16,414 nucleotides of DNA from Firmicutes bacterium UBA4996 (GCA_002396805.1 DGYW01000029.1:32540-48953), one strand, 5' to 3'; positions 1 through 6,510 are shown, counted from the stretch's first letter. A program made the numbers and translations. The notes: generated by a model from the sequence alone, not told the origin.

Positions 1-618
1 TTAGAGCGGGCTGCTAAGCTTAATGCTGAGTTAGGCGGTGGTTCTATTACCGCTTTGCCGATTATTGAGACTCAGGCTGGTGATATCTCCGCCTATATTC
101 CCACTAACGTGATTTCGATTACGGACGGACAGATCTTCTTAGAATCGGATCTGTTCTATTCAGGTATTCGGCCTGCCATTAGTGTTGGTAGGTCTGTATC
201 GCGGGTAGGGGGTTCGGCTCAGGTAAGAATGATGAGACAAGTGGCTGGTTCGTTACGTTTAGATCTTTCTCAATATCGTGAATTAGCCGCCTTTGCCCAG
301 TTTGGTTCTGATTTGGATCGCACCACCCAAGCACGTTTAGCTCGGGGTGAGCGTATGTATGAGGTTCTCAAGCAAGAGCAATACAAACCGATGCCAGTAG
401 AAGAGCAAGCACTATCTTTGTATCTGGCGGTTCATGGTTATCTTGATAGTATTCAAGTCGGTGATGTGGTCCGCTTCGAACGAGAGTTTTTAGATTTTGC
501 CCGTAAGCAACATCCAGAGCTTCTGGCTACACTGCGGGAAGAGAAGAAACTTACTGCGGAGAGTGAGACCCAGCTGAAGAAGATTATAGTTGAGTTCAAG
601 AAAGATTTCGTTAGTTAG
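1..618 (+). CDS. atpA: ATP synthase F1 subunit alpha, 3' part (gene begins before the window)
   Basis: This is the C-terminal 205 residues of the alpha subunit, the non-catalytic nucleotide-binding subunit of the F1 head of the membrane ATP synthase. The reading frame is open from base 1 and ends at TAG 616-618; the family is usually about 500 residues, so roughly 60% lies upstream. Visible family motifs include DISAYIPTNVISITDGQIFL and the segment SVSRVGG, which carries the arginine finger that reaches into the beta-subunit active site, followed by YRELAAFAQFGSDLD and the helical C-terminal domain. The residue just before SVSRVGG is Arg, where I remember mostly Leu or Ile; this may be lineage-specific. 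The stop codon runs straight into the G-rich ribosome binding site of atpG, so the genes are co-transcribed and probably translationally linked. The identity is secure. Confidence 0.97.
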   Translation, partial: LERAAKLNAELGGGSITALPIIETQAGDISAYIPTNVISITDGQIFLESDLFYSGIRPAISVGRSVSRVGGSAQVRMMRQVAGSLRLDLSQYRELAAFAQFGSDLDRTTQARLARGERMYEVLKQEQYKPMPVEEQALSLYLAVHGYLDSIQVGDVVRFEREFLDFARKQHPELLATLREEKKLTAESETQLKKIIVEFKKDFVS

Positions 619-630
619 GGGGGGGTTACG

Positions 631-1509
631 ATGGGACAATCAAGCCGGGAGATCAAACGGAGGATTGCTAGCATCACTAGCACCCAGCAAATTACGAAAG
701 CCATGGAAATGGTCGCCGCGGCTAAACTCCGCAAAGCCCAGGAAACTGTGGTCAGCACACGCCCCTACTTCGACCGTTTATCTAATTCTCTGGCTATAGT
801 CTTAGATGCTGCAGAAAAGTCGGGGGAGACCTTACCAGAAATAGCCCAAACTCGTTCTGGCAATAGGCATTGTCTCTTGGTTTTTACCTCGGATCGAGGT
901 TTGGCGGGAGGTTACAATTCTTCCATGATCCGCCAAGCAGAAGCTTTTTTGAGAGAGCATCCTGACACTGATATGGTCATTGTAGGTAGAAAGGCCCGGG
1001 ACCACTTTAGGCGCCGTAACCAAACTTTTTTGGCGGAGTTCGTGCACCTCGGTGATGATCCCACCTTGGCCCAAGCCCAAGACATTAGCCGAGTGATTTT
1101 TGATTTCTATGAGCATGGGCTCTTTGATAAGGTGACTATTTTGTATACGGAATTTATTAATACCGTCACCCATCAGGTGGTATTGAGGGATGTTTTACCC
1201 ATTGTCCCTGAGGAATTGCCTGAAGATAACCTCAGCACTGGGCCCACCCCTCTATATCTGTTTGAACCGTCAGTTAATGCTGTCTTAGAAACGTTGATTC
1301 CTCTCTACTTGCAGGCGGCTGTTTATCGTTCCCTAGTGGAGGCTAAAGCAAGCGAATTGGGAGCTAGAATGAACGCTATGCGTAATGCCACAGACAATGC
1401 TGGAGAGTTAATTGAAGAGCTGAATCTCACTTATAATAGAGCTCGCCAGGCCCAGATTACCAAGGAAATTGCGGAAATCGTGGGTGGCGCTGATGCCTTG
1501 CAATCGTAA
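631..1509 (+). CDS. atpG: ATP synthase F1 subunit gamma
   Basis: The gamma subunit is the central stalk that rotates inside the alpha3-beta3 head and couples proton (or sodium) flow through F0 to ATP synthesis. The protein has 292 residues, normal for the family. The N-terminal helix carries the signature IKRRIASITSTQQITKAMEM, and the C-terminal helix ends TYNRARQAQITKEIAEIVGGA; these two helices form the rotating coiled coil. A central Rossmann-like part contains LVFTSDRGLAGGYN. The ATG start at 631 follows a run of G residues (about 617-625) that serves as ribosome binding site. The gene lies 12 bases after atpA and 16 bases before atpD, the standard F1 order. I see no truncation or frameshift. 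Confidence 0.97.
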   Translation: MGQSSREIKRRIASITSTQQITKAMEMVAAAKLRKAQETVVSTRPYFDRLSNSLAIVLDAAEKSGETLPEIAQTRSGNRHCLLVFTSDRGLAGGYNSSMIRQAEAFLREHPDTDMVIVGRKARDHFRRRNQTFLAEFVHLGDDPTLAQAQDISRVIFDFYEHGLFDKVTILYTEFINTVTHQVVLRDVLPIVPEELPEDNLSTGPTPLYLFEPSVNAVLETLIPLYLQAAVYRSLVEAKASELGARMNAMRNATDNAGELIEELNLTYNRARQAQITKEIAEIVGGADALQS

Positions 1510-1525
1510 TCGAGGGGGTTTACAG

Positions 1526-2944
1526 ATGAGTGTTAATAAAGGAAAAGTCGTCCAAGTAATTGGACCAGTAGTTGACATTGAATTTGCACCAGAGCGGTTA
1601 CCTGATCTACTCACCGCAATTAGAATTGAAGGTGAAAACGAGGGAGGCAAGATTAATCTCACTCTCGAGGCTGCTCAACACCTAGGTAATAATGTGGTCC
1701 GGTGTATTGCCATGGCATCCACCGATGGTTTGCAACGTGGGATGGAAGCCATAGATCTTGGTGGCCCTATCTCGGTACCGGTGGGCTCAGAAACCTTAGG
1801 AAGACTATTTAATGTTTTGGGTGAGCCTATTGATGGTGGTGAGCCCATCAAAACTACAAAAAAACGTCCTATTCACCGCCCCGCACCAAGTGTAGATGAA
1901 GTTGAACCTTCCACCACCATGCTGGAAACTGGAATTAAGGTAGTGGACCTTTTGGCTCCTTACGCTAGGGGCGGAAAAATTGGTCTCTTTGGCGGTGCTG
2001 GTGTAGGAAAAACGATTTTGATCATGGAATTAATCCGTAATATTGCCCACGAACATGGTGGCTACTCAGTGTTTGCGGGGGTAGGAGAACGGACCCGGGA
2101 AGGTAACGATCTGTATTTTGAGATGCAAGAATCGGGAGTTATTGATAAGACAGCCATGGTCTTCGGTCAGATGAACGAGCCTCCTGGTGCCCGTTTGCGG
2201 GTTGGCTTAACAGGCTTAACCATCGCAGAGTACTTCCGGGATGAAGAACGACAAGATGTTTTATTATTTATTGATAATATTTTCCGTTTTACCCAAGCTG
2301 GTTCTGAGGTTTCGGCTCTGTTGGGACGTATGCCTTCTGCAGCTGGGTATCAACCGACTTTAGCGACTGAGATGGGTCAATTACAGGAGCGGATCACCAC
2401 TACTACACAAGGGTCCATCACTTCGATTCAAGCGATTTATGTACCGGCAGACGACTATACTGACCCAGCTCCTGCCACTACTTTTACCCACTTAGATGCC
2501 ACGACTAACCTAGAACGGCGCATCTCCGAAAAAGGAATTTATCCCGCAGTAGACCCTTTAGCTTCTACTTCACGGATTTTGGCTCCGGAGATTGTGGGTA
2601 AGGAACATTATGACGTAGCCCGGGGCGTACAACAAGTGCTGCAGCGCTATGTTGAATTACAAGACATTATTGCCATCTTAGGTATGGATGAGTTATCCGA
2701 AGAAGACCAAGTCACTGTAGCTAGGGCCCGTCGGTTAGAGCGCTTTATGTCACAACCTATGTTTGTGGCAGAGACCTTCACGGGGATCCCTGGAAAATAC
2801 GTACCAGTAAAAGAAACAATTCGTGGCTTCAAAGAAATCCTAGAAGGCAAACACGATCATCTGCCCGAAGCGGCCTTCTTCATGGTGGGAACCATTGACG
2901 AGGCGGTGGCAAAGGGGCAAGCATTAGCAGAGGAGAATGCTTAG
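1526..2944 (+). CDS. atpD: ATP synthase F1 subunit beta (catalytic)
   Basis: This catalytic subunit makes or hydrolyses ATP at the F1 head. It has 472 residues, the usual length. The Walker A loop GGAGVGKT is at residues 156-163, the catalytic glutamate is in GVGERTREGN at about residue 188, and the Walker B strand is in DVLLFIDNI near residue 245. Further family landmarks are FGQMNEPPGARLRVGLTGLT and ALLGRMPSAAGYQPTLA. The frame is open upstream to 1469, inside atpG, but ATG 1526 is preferred: it follows GAGGGGG at 1512-1517 with good spacing, and the protein then begins MSVNKGKVVQVIGPVVDIEF as in the family. Its stop overlaps the GTG start of atpC by one base (TAGTG), which suggests translational coupling. 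Confidence 0.97.
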   Translation: MSVNKGKVVQVIGPVVDIEFAPERLPDLLTAIRIEGENEGGKINLTLEAAQHLGNNVVRCIAMASTDGLQRGMEAIDLGGPISVPVGSETLGRLFNVLGEPIDGGEPIKTTKKRPIHRPAPSVDEVEPSTTMLETGIKVVDLLAPYARGGKIGLFGGAGVGKTILIMELIRNIAHEHGGYSVFAGVGERTREGNDLYFEMQESGVIDKTAMVFGQMNEPPGARLRVGLTGLTIAEYFRDEERQDVLLFIDNIFRFTQAGSEVSALLGRMPSAAGYQPTLATEMGQLQERITTTTQGSITSIQAIYVPADDYTDPAPATTFTHLDATTNLERRISEKGIYPAVDPLASTSRILAPEIVGKEHYDVARGVQQVLQRYVELQDIIAILGMDELSEEDQVTVARARRLERFMSQPMFVAETFTGIPGKYVPVKETIRGFKEILEGKHDHLPEAAFFMVGTIDEAVAKGQALAEENA

Positions 2945-3348
2945 TGTCTACTTTTCAGTTTGAAGTGGTGACCCAGGAGCGCACTGTGGTTTTAACTGAA
3001 GTGGAATATGTTTCTCTACCTGGTGAAGATGGTAAGTTTGGTGTTTTGAAAGGCCATGTACCCATGATGGCCGCATTAAGCTTGGGTGTTATTGAATTTG
3101 GCCCGCTCCAGGGTAAACGGAGGAAAATTGCCCTCGGTGGCGGTTTTATGGAAATGCATGATGACCGTCTAGTTGTCATGGCCAACACCGCCGAGTTGGC
3201 GGAAGAAATTGATGTTCTCAGGGCCAGGCAAGCCAAGGAACGGGCTGAACGGAGACTTTCTGATCGGCGTTCTGATTTAGATTTTACTAGGGCCCAATTA
3301 GCCCTACAAAAGGCCTTGGTTCGTCTCAAAGTAGCTGAATTAGATTAG
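2944..3348 (+). CDS. atpC: ATP synthase F1 subunit epsilon
   Basis: The epsilon subunit binds the gamma stalk and can act as a brake on ATP hydrolysis. It has 134 residues, full length. The N-terminal beta-sandwich holds YVSLPGEDGKFGVLKGHVPM, a classic epsilon signature, and the two-helix C-terminal domain starts near residue 90 (AEEIDVLRARQAKERAERRL). Retaining the C-terminal helices means the inhibitory function could be present. The start is GTG 2944, overlapping the atpD stop by one base. It is the last gene of the atp operon, followed at once by a strong terminator hairpin. The gene is unambiguous by sequence and by position. Confidence 0.96.
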   Translation: MSTFQFEVVTQERTVVLTEVEYVSLPGEDGKFGVLKGHVPMMAALSLGVIEFGPLQGKRRKIALGGGFMEMHDDRLVVMANTAELAEEIDVLRARQAKERAERRLSDRRSDLDFTRAQLALQKALVRLKVAELD

Positions 3349-3354
3349 CATAGT

Positions 3355-3395
3355 CTTCCCTTTTTCGGGTTAACTCCCCGAGAAAGGGAAGTTTT
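3355..3395 (+). terminator. Rho-independent terminator of the atp operon
   Basis: A 15-base-pair stem (3355-3369 with 3377-3391, one G-U pair) closes a 7-base loop and is followed by TTTT. It starts 6 bases after the atpC stop and separates the ATP synthase operon from the sporulation gene that follows. The T run is short, so read-through is possible. Confidence 0.88.
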
Positions 3396-3425
3396 GCATA
3401 ATGGCCATTATTTGGGTGCATACTA
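3395..3425 (+). promoter_or_regulatory. Candidate forespore promoter (sigma-F/sigma-G type) for the SpoIIQ-like gene
   Basis: TGCATA at 3395-3400 fits the -35 element recognised by sigma-F and sigma-G. CATACTA at 3419-3425 matches the sigma-G -10 consensus CATANTA after an 18-base gap. Read as a sigma-F site, GTGCATACTA (3416-3425) lies 15 bases after the -35 and misses the Bacillus consensus at one or two positions. A 14-base perfect palindrome (3398-3411) lies in the spacer. The site is 20 bases before the start of the SpoIIQ-like gene, and B. subtilis spoIIQ is known to be a forespore gene. The consensus sequences are quoted from memory. Confidence 0.6.
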
Positions 3426-3444
3426 GCCTTAAGGCGGTGATAGT

Positions 3445-4149
3445 ATGCAACGATGGCGAGCACTGAAAATTAAAATTAACCAGAGCTGGCACAATTGGGA
3501 AAGGCGTATGTTATTGCTAGGCATTGTGGCGGGGTTGTCATTAATTATTGGAATTGGACTGGGCGTATATCGTAATTGGCCAGTGGAAGAACAGGTGTCT
3601 ACGGTTAATCCCGTGAGTAGGGAAGAACTAGAGGCGGCTGTTGTGACGCAGGTGCAATCTGTGATTGCGGATTTGTATCCTTGGGTGTTAGATGGTCCTG
3701 TTCAACTTGTAACCGTAGAACCACCTTCTAACCCTCTGCCTAATCCAACCGAACCCCGGCCTGAGGTGGAACCTGTAGTGTCTTTTGAACATCTAATCTG
3801 GCCAGTCCAAGGTGAGGTAAGCACACCCTTCGGCTGGTATCGCCATCCGGTCTATGGTGATTGGAGATTTAATGCAGGTTTAGAATTTGAAGTCAGTAGT
3901 GAGCAGGTGCGGACCGTCCTTGCTGGAACAGTAGCTTCGGTGACCTCCAATGATGTAGAGACTGAACTAGTAATCGATCATGGTAGTGGCTGGTCTAGTA
4001 TTTATCGCTCCATCCGTGGTATCACTGTGGTCCCCGGTGATAAAGTCACACAAAATCAAACTATTGCGCTTCCTGAAAACACTGGCCTTGTCTTTTTTGG
4101 GCTCACTCACAACAATGAACCTGTGAACCCCCAGGCCTTTCTTCGCTAA
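3445..4149 (+). CDS. spoIIQ: SpoIIQ-like membrane-anchored protein with degenerate M23 (LytM) domain
   Basis: In spore formers SpoIIQ sits in the forespore membrane and pairs with SpoIIIAH across the intermembrane space during engulfment. This 234-residue protein has a basic N-terminus, one membrane segment at about residues 22-41, a proline-rich linker (93-110) and an M23-type fold from about 118 (IWPVQGEVSTPFGWYRHPVYG) to the end (NNEPVNPQAFL). The zinc site appears lost: where active M23 enzymes have HxGxD this has N143-A-G-L-E147, and the final HxH is replaced by L215-V-F217. Peptidase activity is therefore unlikely; a structural or docking role fits, since B. subtilis SpoIIQ is also degenerate. 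The start is ATG 3445 after AAGGCGGTGA (3431-3440). Support comes from a forespore-type promoter and its place between atpC and spoIIID. The alternative is a generic M23-family envelope protein. Confidence 0.8.
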   Translation: MQRWRALKIKINQSWHNWERRMLLLGIVAGLSLIIGIGLGVYRNWPVEEQVSTVNPVSREELEAAVVTQVQSVIADLYPWVLDGPVQLVTVEPPSNPLPNPTEPRPEVEPVVSFEHLIWPVQGEVSTPFGWYRHPVYGDWRFNAGLEFEVSSEQVRTVLAGTVASVTSNDVETELVIDHGSGWSSIYRSIRGITVVPGDKVTQNQTIALPENTGLVFFGLTHNNEPVNPQAFLR

Positions 4150-4155
4150 TGCTAC

Positions 4156-4184
4156 GCATATTCACAACCCCGCGGCATATAAAT
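4156..4184 (+). promoter_or_regulatory. Candidate mother-cell sigma-E promoter for spoIIID
   Basis: GCATATT (4156-4162) matches the sigma-E -35 consensus KMATATT completely. After a 13-base spacer, CATATAAAT (4176-4184) resembles the -10 consensus CATACANT. It lies 28 bases before the spoIIID start, between the stop of the SpoIIQ-like gene and spoIIID. In B. subtilis spoIIID is transcribed by sigma-E. The consensus is from memory and the spacer is at the short end of the known range. Confidence 0.55.
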
Positions 4185-4212
4185 GTATAAAAAGTGCTAG
4201 GGGGAAGCGCAG

Positions 4213-4476
4213 ATGAGAGACTATATCCGCAAGCGAGTAGTGGATGTTAGTTTATATATTGTGAAAACCAATGCCACTGTCCGTCAAGCTGCCACCGTTT
4301 TTGGGGTGAGTAAGAGCACCATCCATAAGGATGTGACTGAGCGCTTACCGCGCATCAATAAGGATTTGGCCGAACAGGTAAAACAGGTACTGGAACTGAA
4401 CAAGTCCGAACGACATATTCGTGGTGGGGAGGCCACGAAACGCAAGTATGGTTCGAAGGGAATCAGGGCTTCCTAG
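4213..4476 (+). CDS. spoIIID: Sporulation transcriptional regulator SpoIIID
   Basis: SpoIIID is a small DNA-binding protein that activates and represses mother-cell genes in the sigma-E stage of sporulation and leads on to sigma-K. This copy has 87 residues (B. subtilis about 93). It begins MRDYIRKRVVDVSLYIV, and the helix-turn-helix VRQAATVFGVSKSTIHKDVT covers about residues 23-42. The family block SERHIRGGEATKRKYG (about 65-80) is the basic C-terminal part that also contacts DNA. Similarity to Bacillus SpoIIID is plain along almost the whole length. The start ATG 4213 follows GGGGGAAG (4200-4207). It has its own candidate sigma-E promoter and is followed by a weak hairpin, so it may be transcribed alone or read through into mreB. 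Confidence 0.96.
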   Translation: MRDYIRKRVVDVSLYIVKTNATVRQAATVFGVSKSTIHKDVTERLPRINKDLAEQVKQVLELNKSERHIRGGEATKRKYGSKGIRAS

Positions 4477-4481
4477 ATCTT

Positions 4482-4504
4482 AAACCCAAAAAAGGGTTTT
4501 CTTT
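4482..4504 (+). terminator. Weak terminator-like hairpin after spoIIID
   Basis: AAACCC (4482-4487) and GGGTTT (4494-4499) pair around an A6 loop, followed by T-rich sequence. The stem is only 6 base pairs, so termination is probably partial and some spoIIID transcripts could continue into mreB. Confidence 0.5.
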
Positions 4505-4511
4505 CCCTGTG

Positions 4512-4545
4512 GCGAACATTACCCGGGATAGTGGTAATTGTTTGC
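4512..4545 (+). promoter_or_regulatory. Hairpin abutting the mreB ribosome binding site
   Basis: Bases 4512-4523 pair with 4533-4545: 12 pairs, one G-U, one single-base bulge at 4538 and a 9-base loop. It ends where the Shine-Dalgarno sequence GAGGGGG (4546-4552) begins and has no following T run, so it is not an intrinsic terminator. It could be a 5' leader structure affecting stability or translation of mreB mRNA, or a DNA dyad bound by a regulator. Confidence 0.45.
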
Positions 4546-4559
4546 GAGGGGGCAGTTAA

Positions 4560-5576
4560 ATGTTTGGCAGAGATATTGGAATTGATCTGGGTACAGCGAA
4601 TATTTTAGTTTATGTGCGGGGTAAAGGTATAGTAATTCACGAGCCAGCAGTAGTGGCTGTGGATGTGAATACCCAGAAAATCTGTGCCATAGGTGAAGCT
4701 GCACGTGATATGATTGGACGCACACCAGGAAATATTCGGGCCATTAGACCCTTGAATGAAGGGGTTATTGCCGATTTCCAGATCACTGAGGAAATTTTGA
4801 AGTTTTTTATTAAAAAAGTGGCCGGTAGGGGAGTTTTTCGTCCCCGGGTCATGATCTGTGTACCCTCAGGCATTACTACAGTTGAAAAAAGAGCTGTGTT
4901 AGAAGCCGCGAGTCTAGCTGGGGCGAAGGAGGTTTACCTCATCACCGAGCCAATAGCCGCGGCTATTGGTTGTGGATTAGATATTGCTGCCCCTAGTGGT
5001 AACATGGTGGTGGATATTGGGGGAGGTACAACTGATATTGCCGTGATTTCTCTAGGCGGTGAAGTTGTCTCTGAGTCGCTACGTATTGGTGGATCCCATT
5101 TTGAAGAAGGTATTGTTCGTTATGTGAAAAGAGTGTACAACCTGGCTATTGGGGATCGGACCGCAGAAGATATTAAGACCTCCATTGCTAGTGCTTTTCC
5201 TAGTCCTGATCAAACTGTGACAATTCGAGGAAGGGATCTGGTTACTGGTTTACCAGCTACCCTCGAGATTTCTTCCGTTGATATTTACCCCGCTCTAGAG
5301 GAGCCTATCAACAGCATTGTTGATGCTATTCGAGCTGTTTTAGAAGTGACGCCTCCAGAATTGGCCGCAGACATTGTGAATAAGGGTATGAGCTTGACGG
5401 GCGGGGGAGCCCTGTTAGAGGGAATGGCTCGCTTGATTCAAGACCAGACAGGAGTGCCCGTTACTCTAGCAGAAGATCCCCTCAGTTGTGTAGCGCGTGG
5501 TACTGGAGAGATTTTAGACCAGCTAGATAAAGTGTCTCCCTCTAGTTTGGTCGCCAGTTACACAAAGGCACGCTAA
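4560..5576 (+). CDS. mreB: Rod-shape actin homologue, MreB/Mbl family
   Basis: This bacterial actin polymerises under the cytoplasmic membrane and guides the cell-wall elongation machinery. It has 338 residues, typical length. The actin-fold nucleotide motifs are present: phosphate-1 DIGIDLGTAN (5-14), phosphate-2 VVDIGGGTTDIAVIS (150-164) and the adenosine loop TGGGALLEG (280-288). RTPGNIRAIRPL and DRTAEDIK are MreB-family blocks. By position, after spoIIID and before the flgF/flgG pair, it corresponds to Bacillus mbl. Its sequence is mixed: TEPIAAAIG looks like MreB, while GGGTTDIAVIS looks like Mbl. The paralogue name is thus open, the family certain. The start ATG 4560 follows GAGGGGG (4546-4552). 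The start and end of the gene are bracketed by a leader hairpin and a flagellar promoter. Confidence 0.95.
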   Translation: MFGRDIGIDLGTANILVYVRGKGIVIHEPAVVAVDVNTQKICAIGEAARDMIGRTPGNIRAIRPLNEGVIADFQITEEILKFFIKKVAGRGVFRPRVMICVPSGITTVEKRAVLEAASLAGAKEVYLITEPIAAAIGCGLDIAAPSGNMVVDIGGGTTDIAVISLGGEVVSESLRIGGSHFEEGIVRYVKRVYNLAIGDRTAEDIKTSIASAFPSPDQTVTIRGRDLVTGLPATLEISSVDIYPALEEPINSIVDAIRAVLEVTPPELAADIVNKGMSLTGGGALLEGMARLIQDQTGVPVTLAEDPLSCVARGTGEILDQLDKVSPSSLVASYTKAR

Positions 5577-5588
5577 AAGAGAAAAAAC

Positions 5589-5616
5589 TAAAGTTGGTAC
5601 GAGATCTTGCCGATAA
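5589..5616 (+). promoter_or_regulatory. Flagellar sigma-28 (FliA/sigma-D) promoter for the flg operon
   Basis: TAAAGTTG (5589-5596) matches the sigma-28 -35 consensus TAAAGTTT at 7 of 8 positions, and GCCGATAA (5609-5616) matches the -10 consensus completely. The spacing is one base longer than the E. coli optimum but within the range I recall for sigma-D sites. It lies 33 bases before the flgF start and directly after the mreB stop. Late flagellar control of the flgF-flgJ genes is the natural reading. Confidence 0.8.
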
Positions 5617-5649
5617 AGTAATTAAGACTAGATTAGGGAGGTGATGAGG

Positions 5650-6384
5650 ATGCTCCGTGGTATTTATACAGCTACTTCTGGCATGCTAGTTGAATCAATG
5701 CGTATGGATGTGGCCAGTAATAATTTAGCCAACGTAGACACCGCCGGATTTCAAAGGCAGACGGCCCATATTTACCCCTTTCCAGAACGAGCAGTTGCTA
5801 GAGTTCATCAAGGTGAAAGGCGAGTATTAGGAACCTTGGGTACTGGGGCTTTTGTGGATGGTAGTGCCACTTCGTTCGCACCAGGTACTGTTAGGACAAC
5901 TCAGAATCCCTTAGATGTGGCCATTGTTGGGGCGGGCTTTTTCGCCATCCAAACACCAGAAGGCACTCGCTATACGCGGGATGGACGTTTTACCGTGAAT
6001 TCTAGTGGTTTGTTGACTACTCTAGATGGTAATCTAGTCCGGGGTGAGCAAGGCGCCATTTACGTGGGCGAAGGTGAAGTGCTGCTCAATGAACAAGGCG
6101 AGATTACCGTTAATGGTGAACTTGTAAACAAGCTCCTGATCGTAGAGTTTAACGATCGCAATGGTCTTGTTCGGCGAGGGTCTAATCTCTTCGAAGCTCT
6201 AGAGATGGCTGGTGATCCCTTCCGCTATCGAGCCACCTTAGTACCAGGTGCTTTGGAGCTGGCTAACGTTAACGTGGTGACCGAGATGGTGAATCTCATT
6301 ACGATTCAGCGCTCCTATGAGGCTAACCAAAAAGTAGTACAATCCTATGATGAGACTTTAGGAAAATTAGTCAATGAAATTTAA
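5650..6384 (+). CDS. flgF: Flagellar rod protein FlgF family (FlhO-like)
   Basis: FlgF is a rod protein of the flagellar basal body that joins the proximal rod to the distal rod (FlgG). This copy has 244 residues. The rod/hook N-terminal signature SGMLVESMRMDVASNNLAN is at about residues 10-28, followed by the FlgF/FlgG-type middle (NPLDVAIVGAGFFAIQTPEG, TRYTRDGRFTVNSSG). The C-terminal helix LELANVNVVTEMVNLITIQR and its continuation RSYEANQKVVQSYDETL packs against the N-terminal helix in the rod. In-frame starts occur at 5641, 5644 and 5650; 5650 is preferred because the ideal GGAGGTGA (5637-5644) then sits 8 bases upstream. It is the first gene of the flagellar operon, under a sigma-28 promoter, and corresponds by position to Bacillus flhO. 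Confidence 0.92.
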   Translation: MLRGIYTATSGMLVESMRMDVASNNLANVDTAGFQRQTAHIYPFPERAVARVHQGERRVLGTLGTGAFVDGSATSFAPGTVRTTQNPLDVAIVGAGFFAIQTPEGTRYTRDGRFTVNSSGLLTTLDGNLVRGEQGAIYVGEGEVLLNEQGEITVNGELVNKLLIVEFNDRNGLVRRGSNLFEALEMAGDPFRYRATLVPGALELANVNVVTEMVNLITIQRSYEANQKVVQSYDETLGKLVNEI

Positions 6385-6395
6385 ATAAGATTTTC

Positions 6396-6466
6396 AAGGG
6401 GACAGGCTGGACTGGTATTCAGAAGCCTTGGAACTATCGACCGACTGAGATAGTTTCTCACCCCTT
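6396..6466 (+). ncRNA. Candidate structured leader (three-way junction) upstream of flgG
   Basis: The 126-base gap between flgF and flgG can fold compactly. Helix P1 pairs AAGGGG (6396-6401) with CCCCTT (6461-6466). P2 pairs AGGCT (6404-6408) with AGCCT (6424-6428), with a small inner helix 6412-6414/6420-6422. P3 pairs 6430-6438 with 6449-6457, 9 pairs with one G-U. The remaining part up to flgG carries the ribosome binding site AAGGAGG (6494-6500). I do not recognise it as a known riboswitch class. It could regulate flgG translation or be an intercistronic processing or stability element. The fold was found by eye only. Confidence 0.4.
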
Positions 6467-6510
6467 TCTTGAGTTGTTTTTAGTTCAAACTACAAGGAGG
6501 GTTTTTTGTT

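Noticed and set aside
590..799. Short open frame overlapping the atpA end and atpG start
   Set aside because: It lies inside the well-supported atpG in another frame and its product has no recognisable feature.
832..1173. Open frame on the minus strand inside atpG, and similar minus-strand frames across the window
   Set aside because: All lie opposite convincing + strand genes, with no ribosome binding site or family features; they are by-products of codon use.
1469..1525. Upstream extension of atpD
   Set aside because: It would overlap the end of atpG by 41 bases and add residues absent from the family; ATG 1526 has the ribosome binding site.
4512..4545. Hairpin before mreB as a terminator
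   Set aside because: No T run follows, and it runs directly into a ribosome binding site.
6428..6456. TTGGAA ... TAGTTT as a sigma-A promoter for flgG
   Set aside because: The -10 matches poorly and the bases are better explained by the P3 hairpin.
6396..6466. Leader before flgG as a c-di-GMP (GEMM), TPP or SAM riboswitch
   Set aside because: Conserved bases of these classes as I remember them are missing; only short chance matches occur, so I list it as an unassigned structure.
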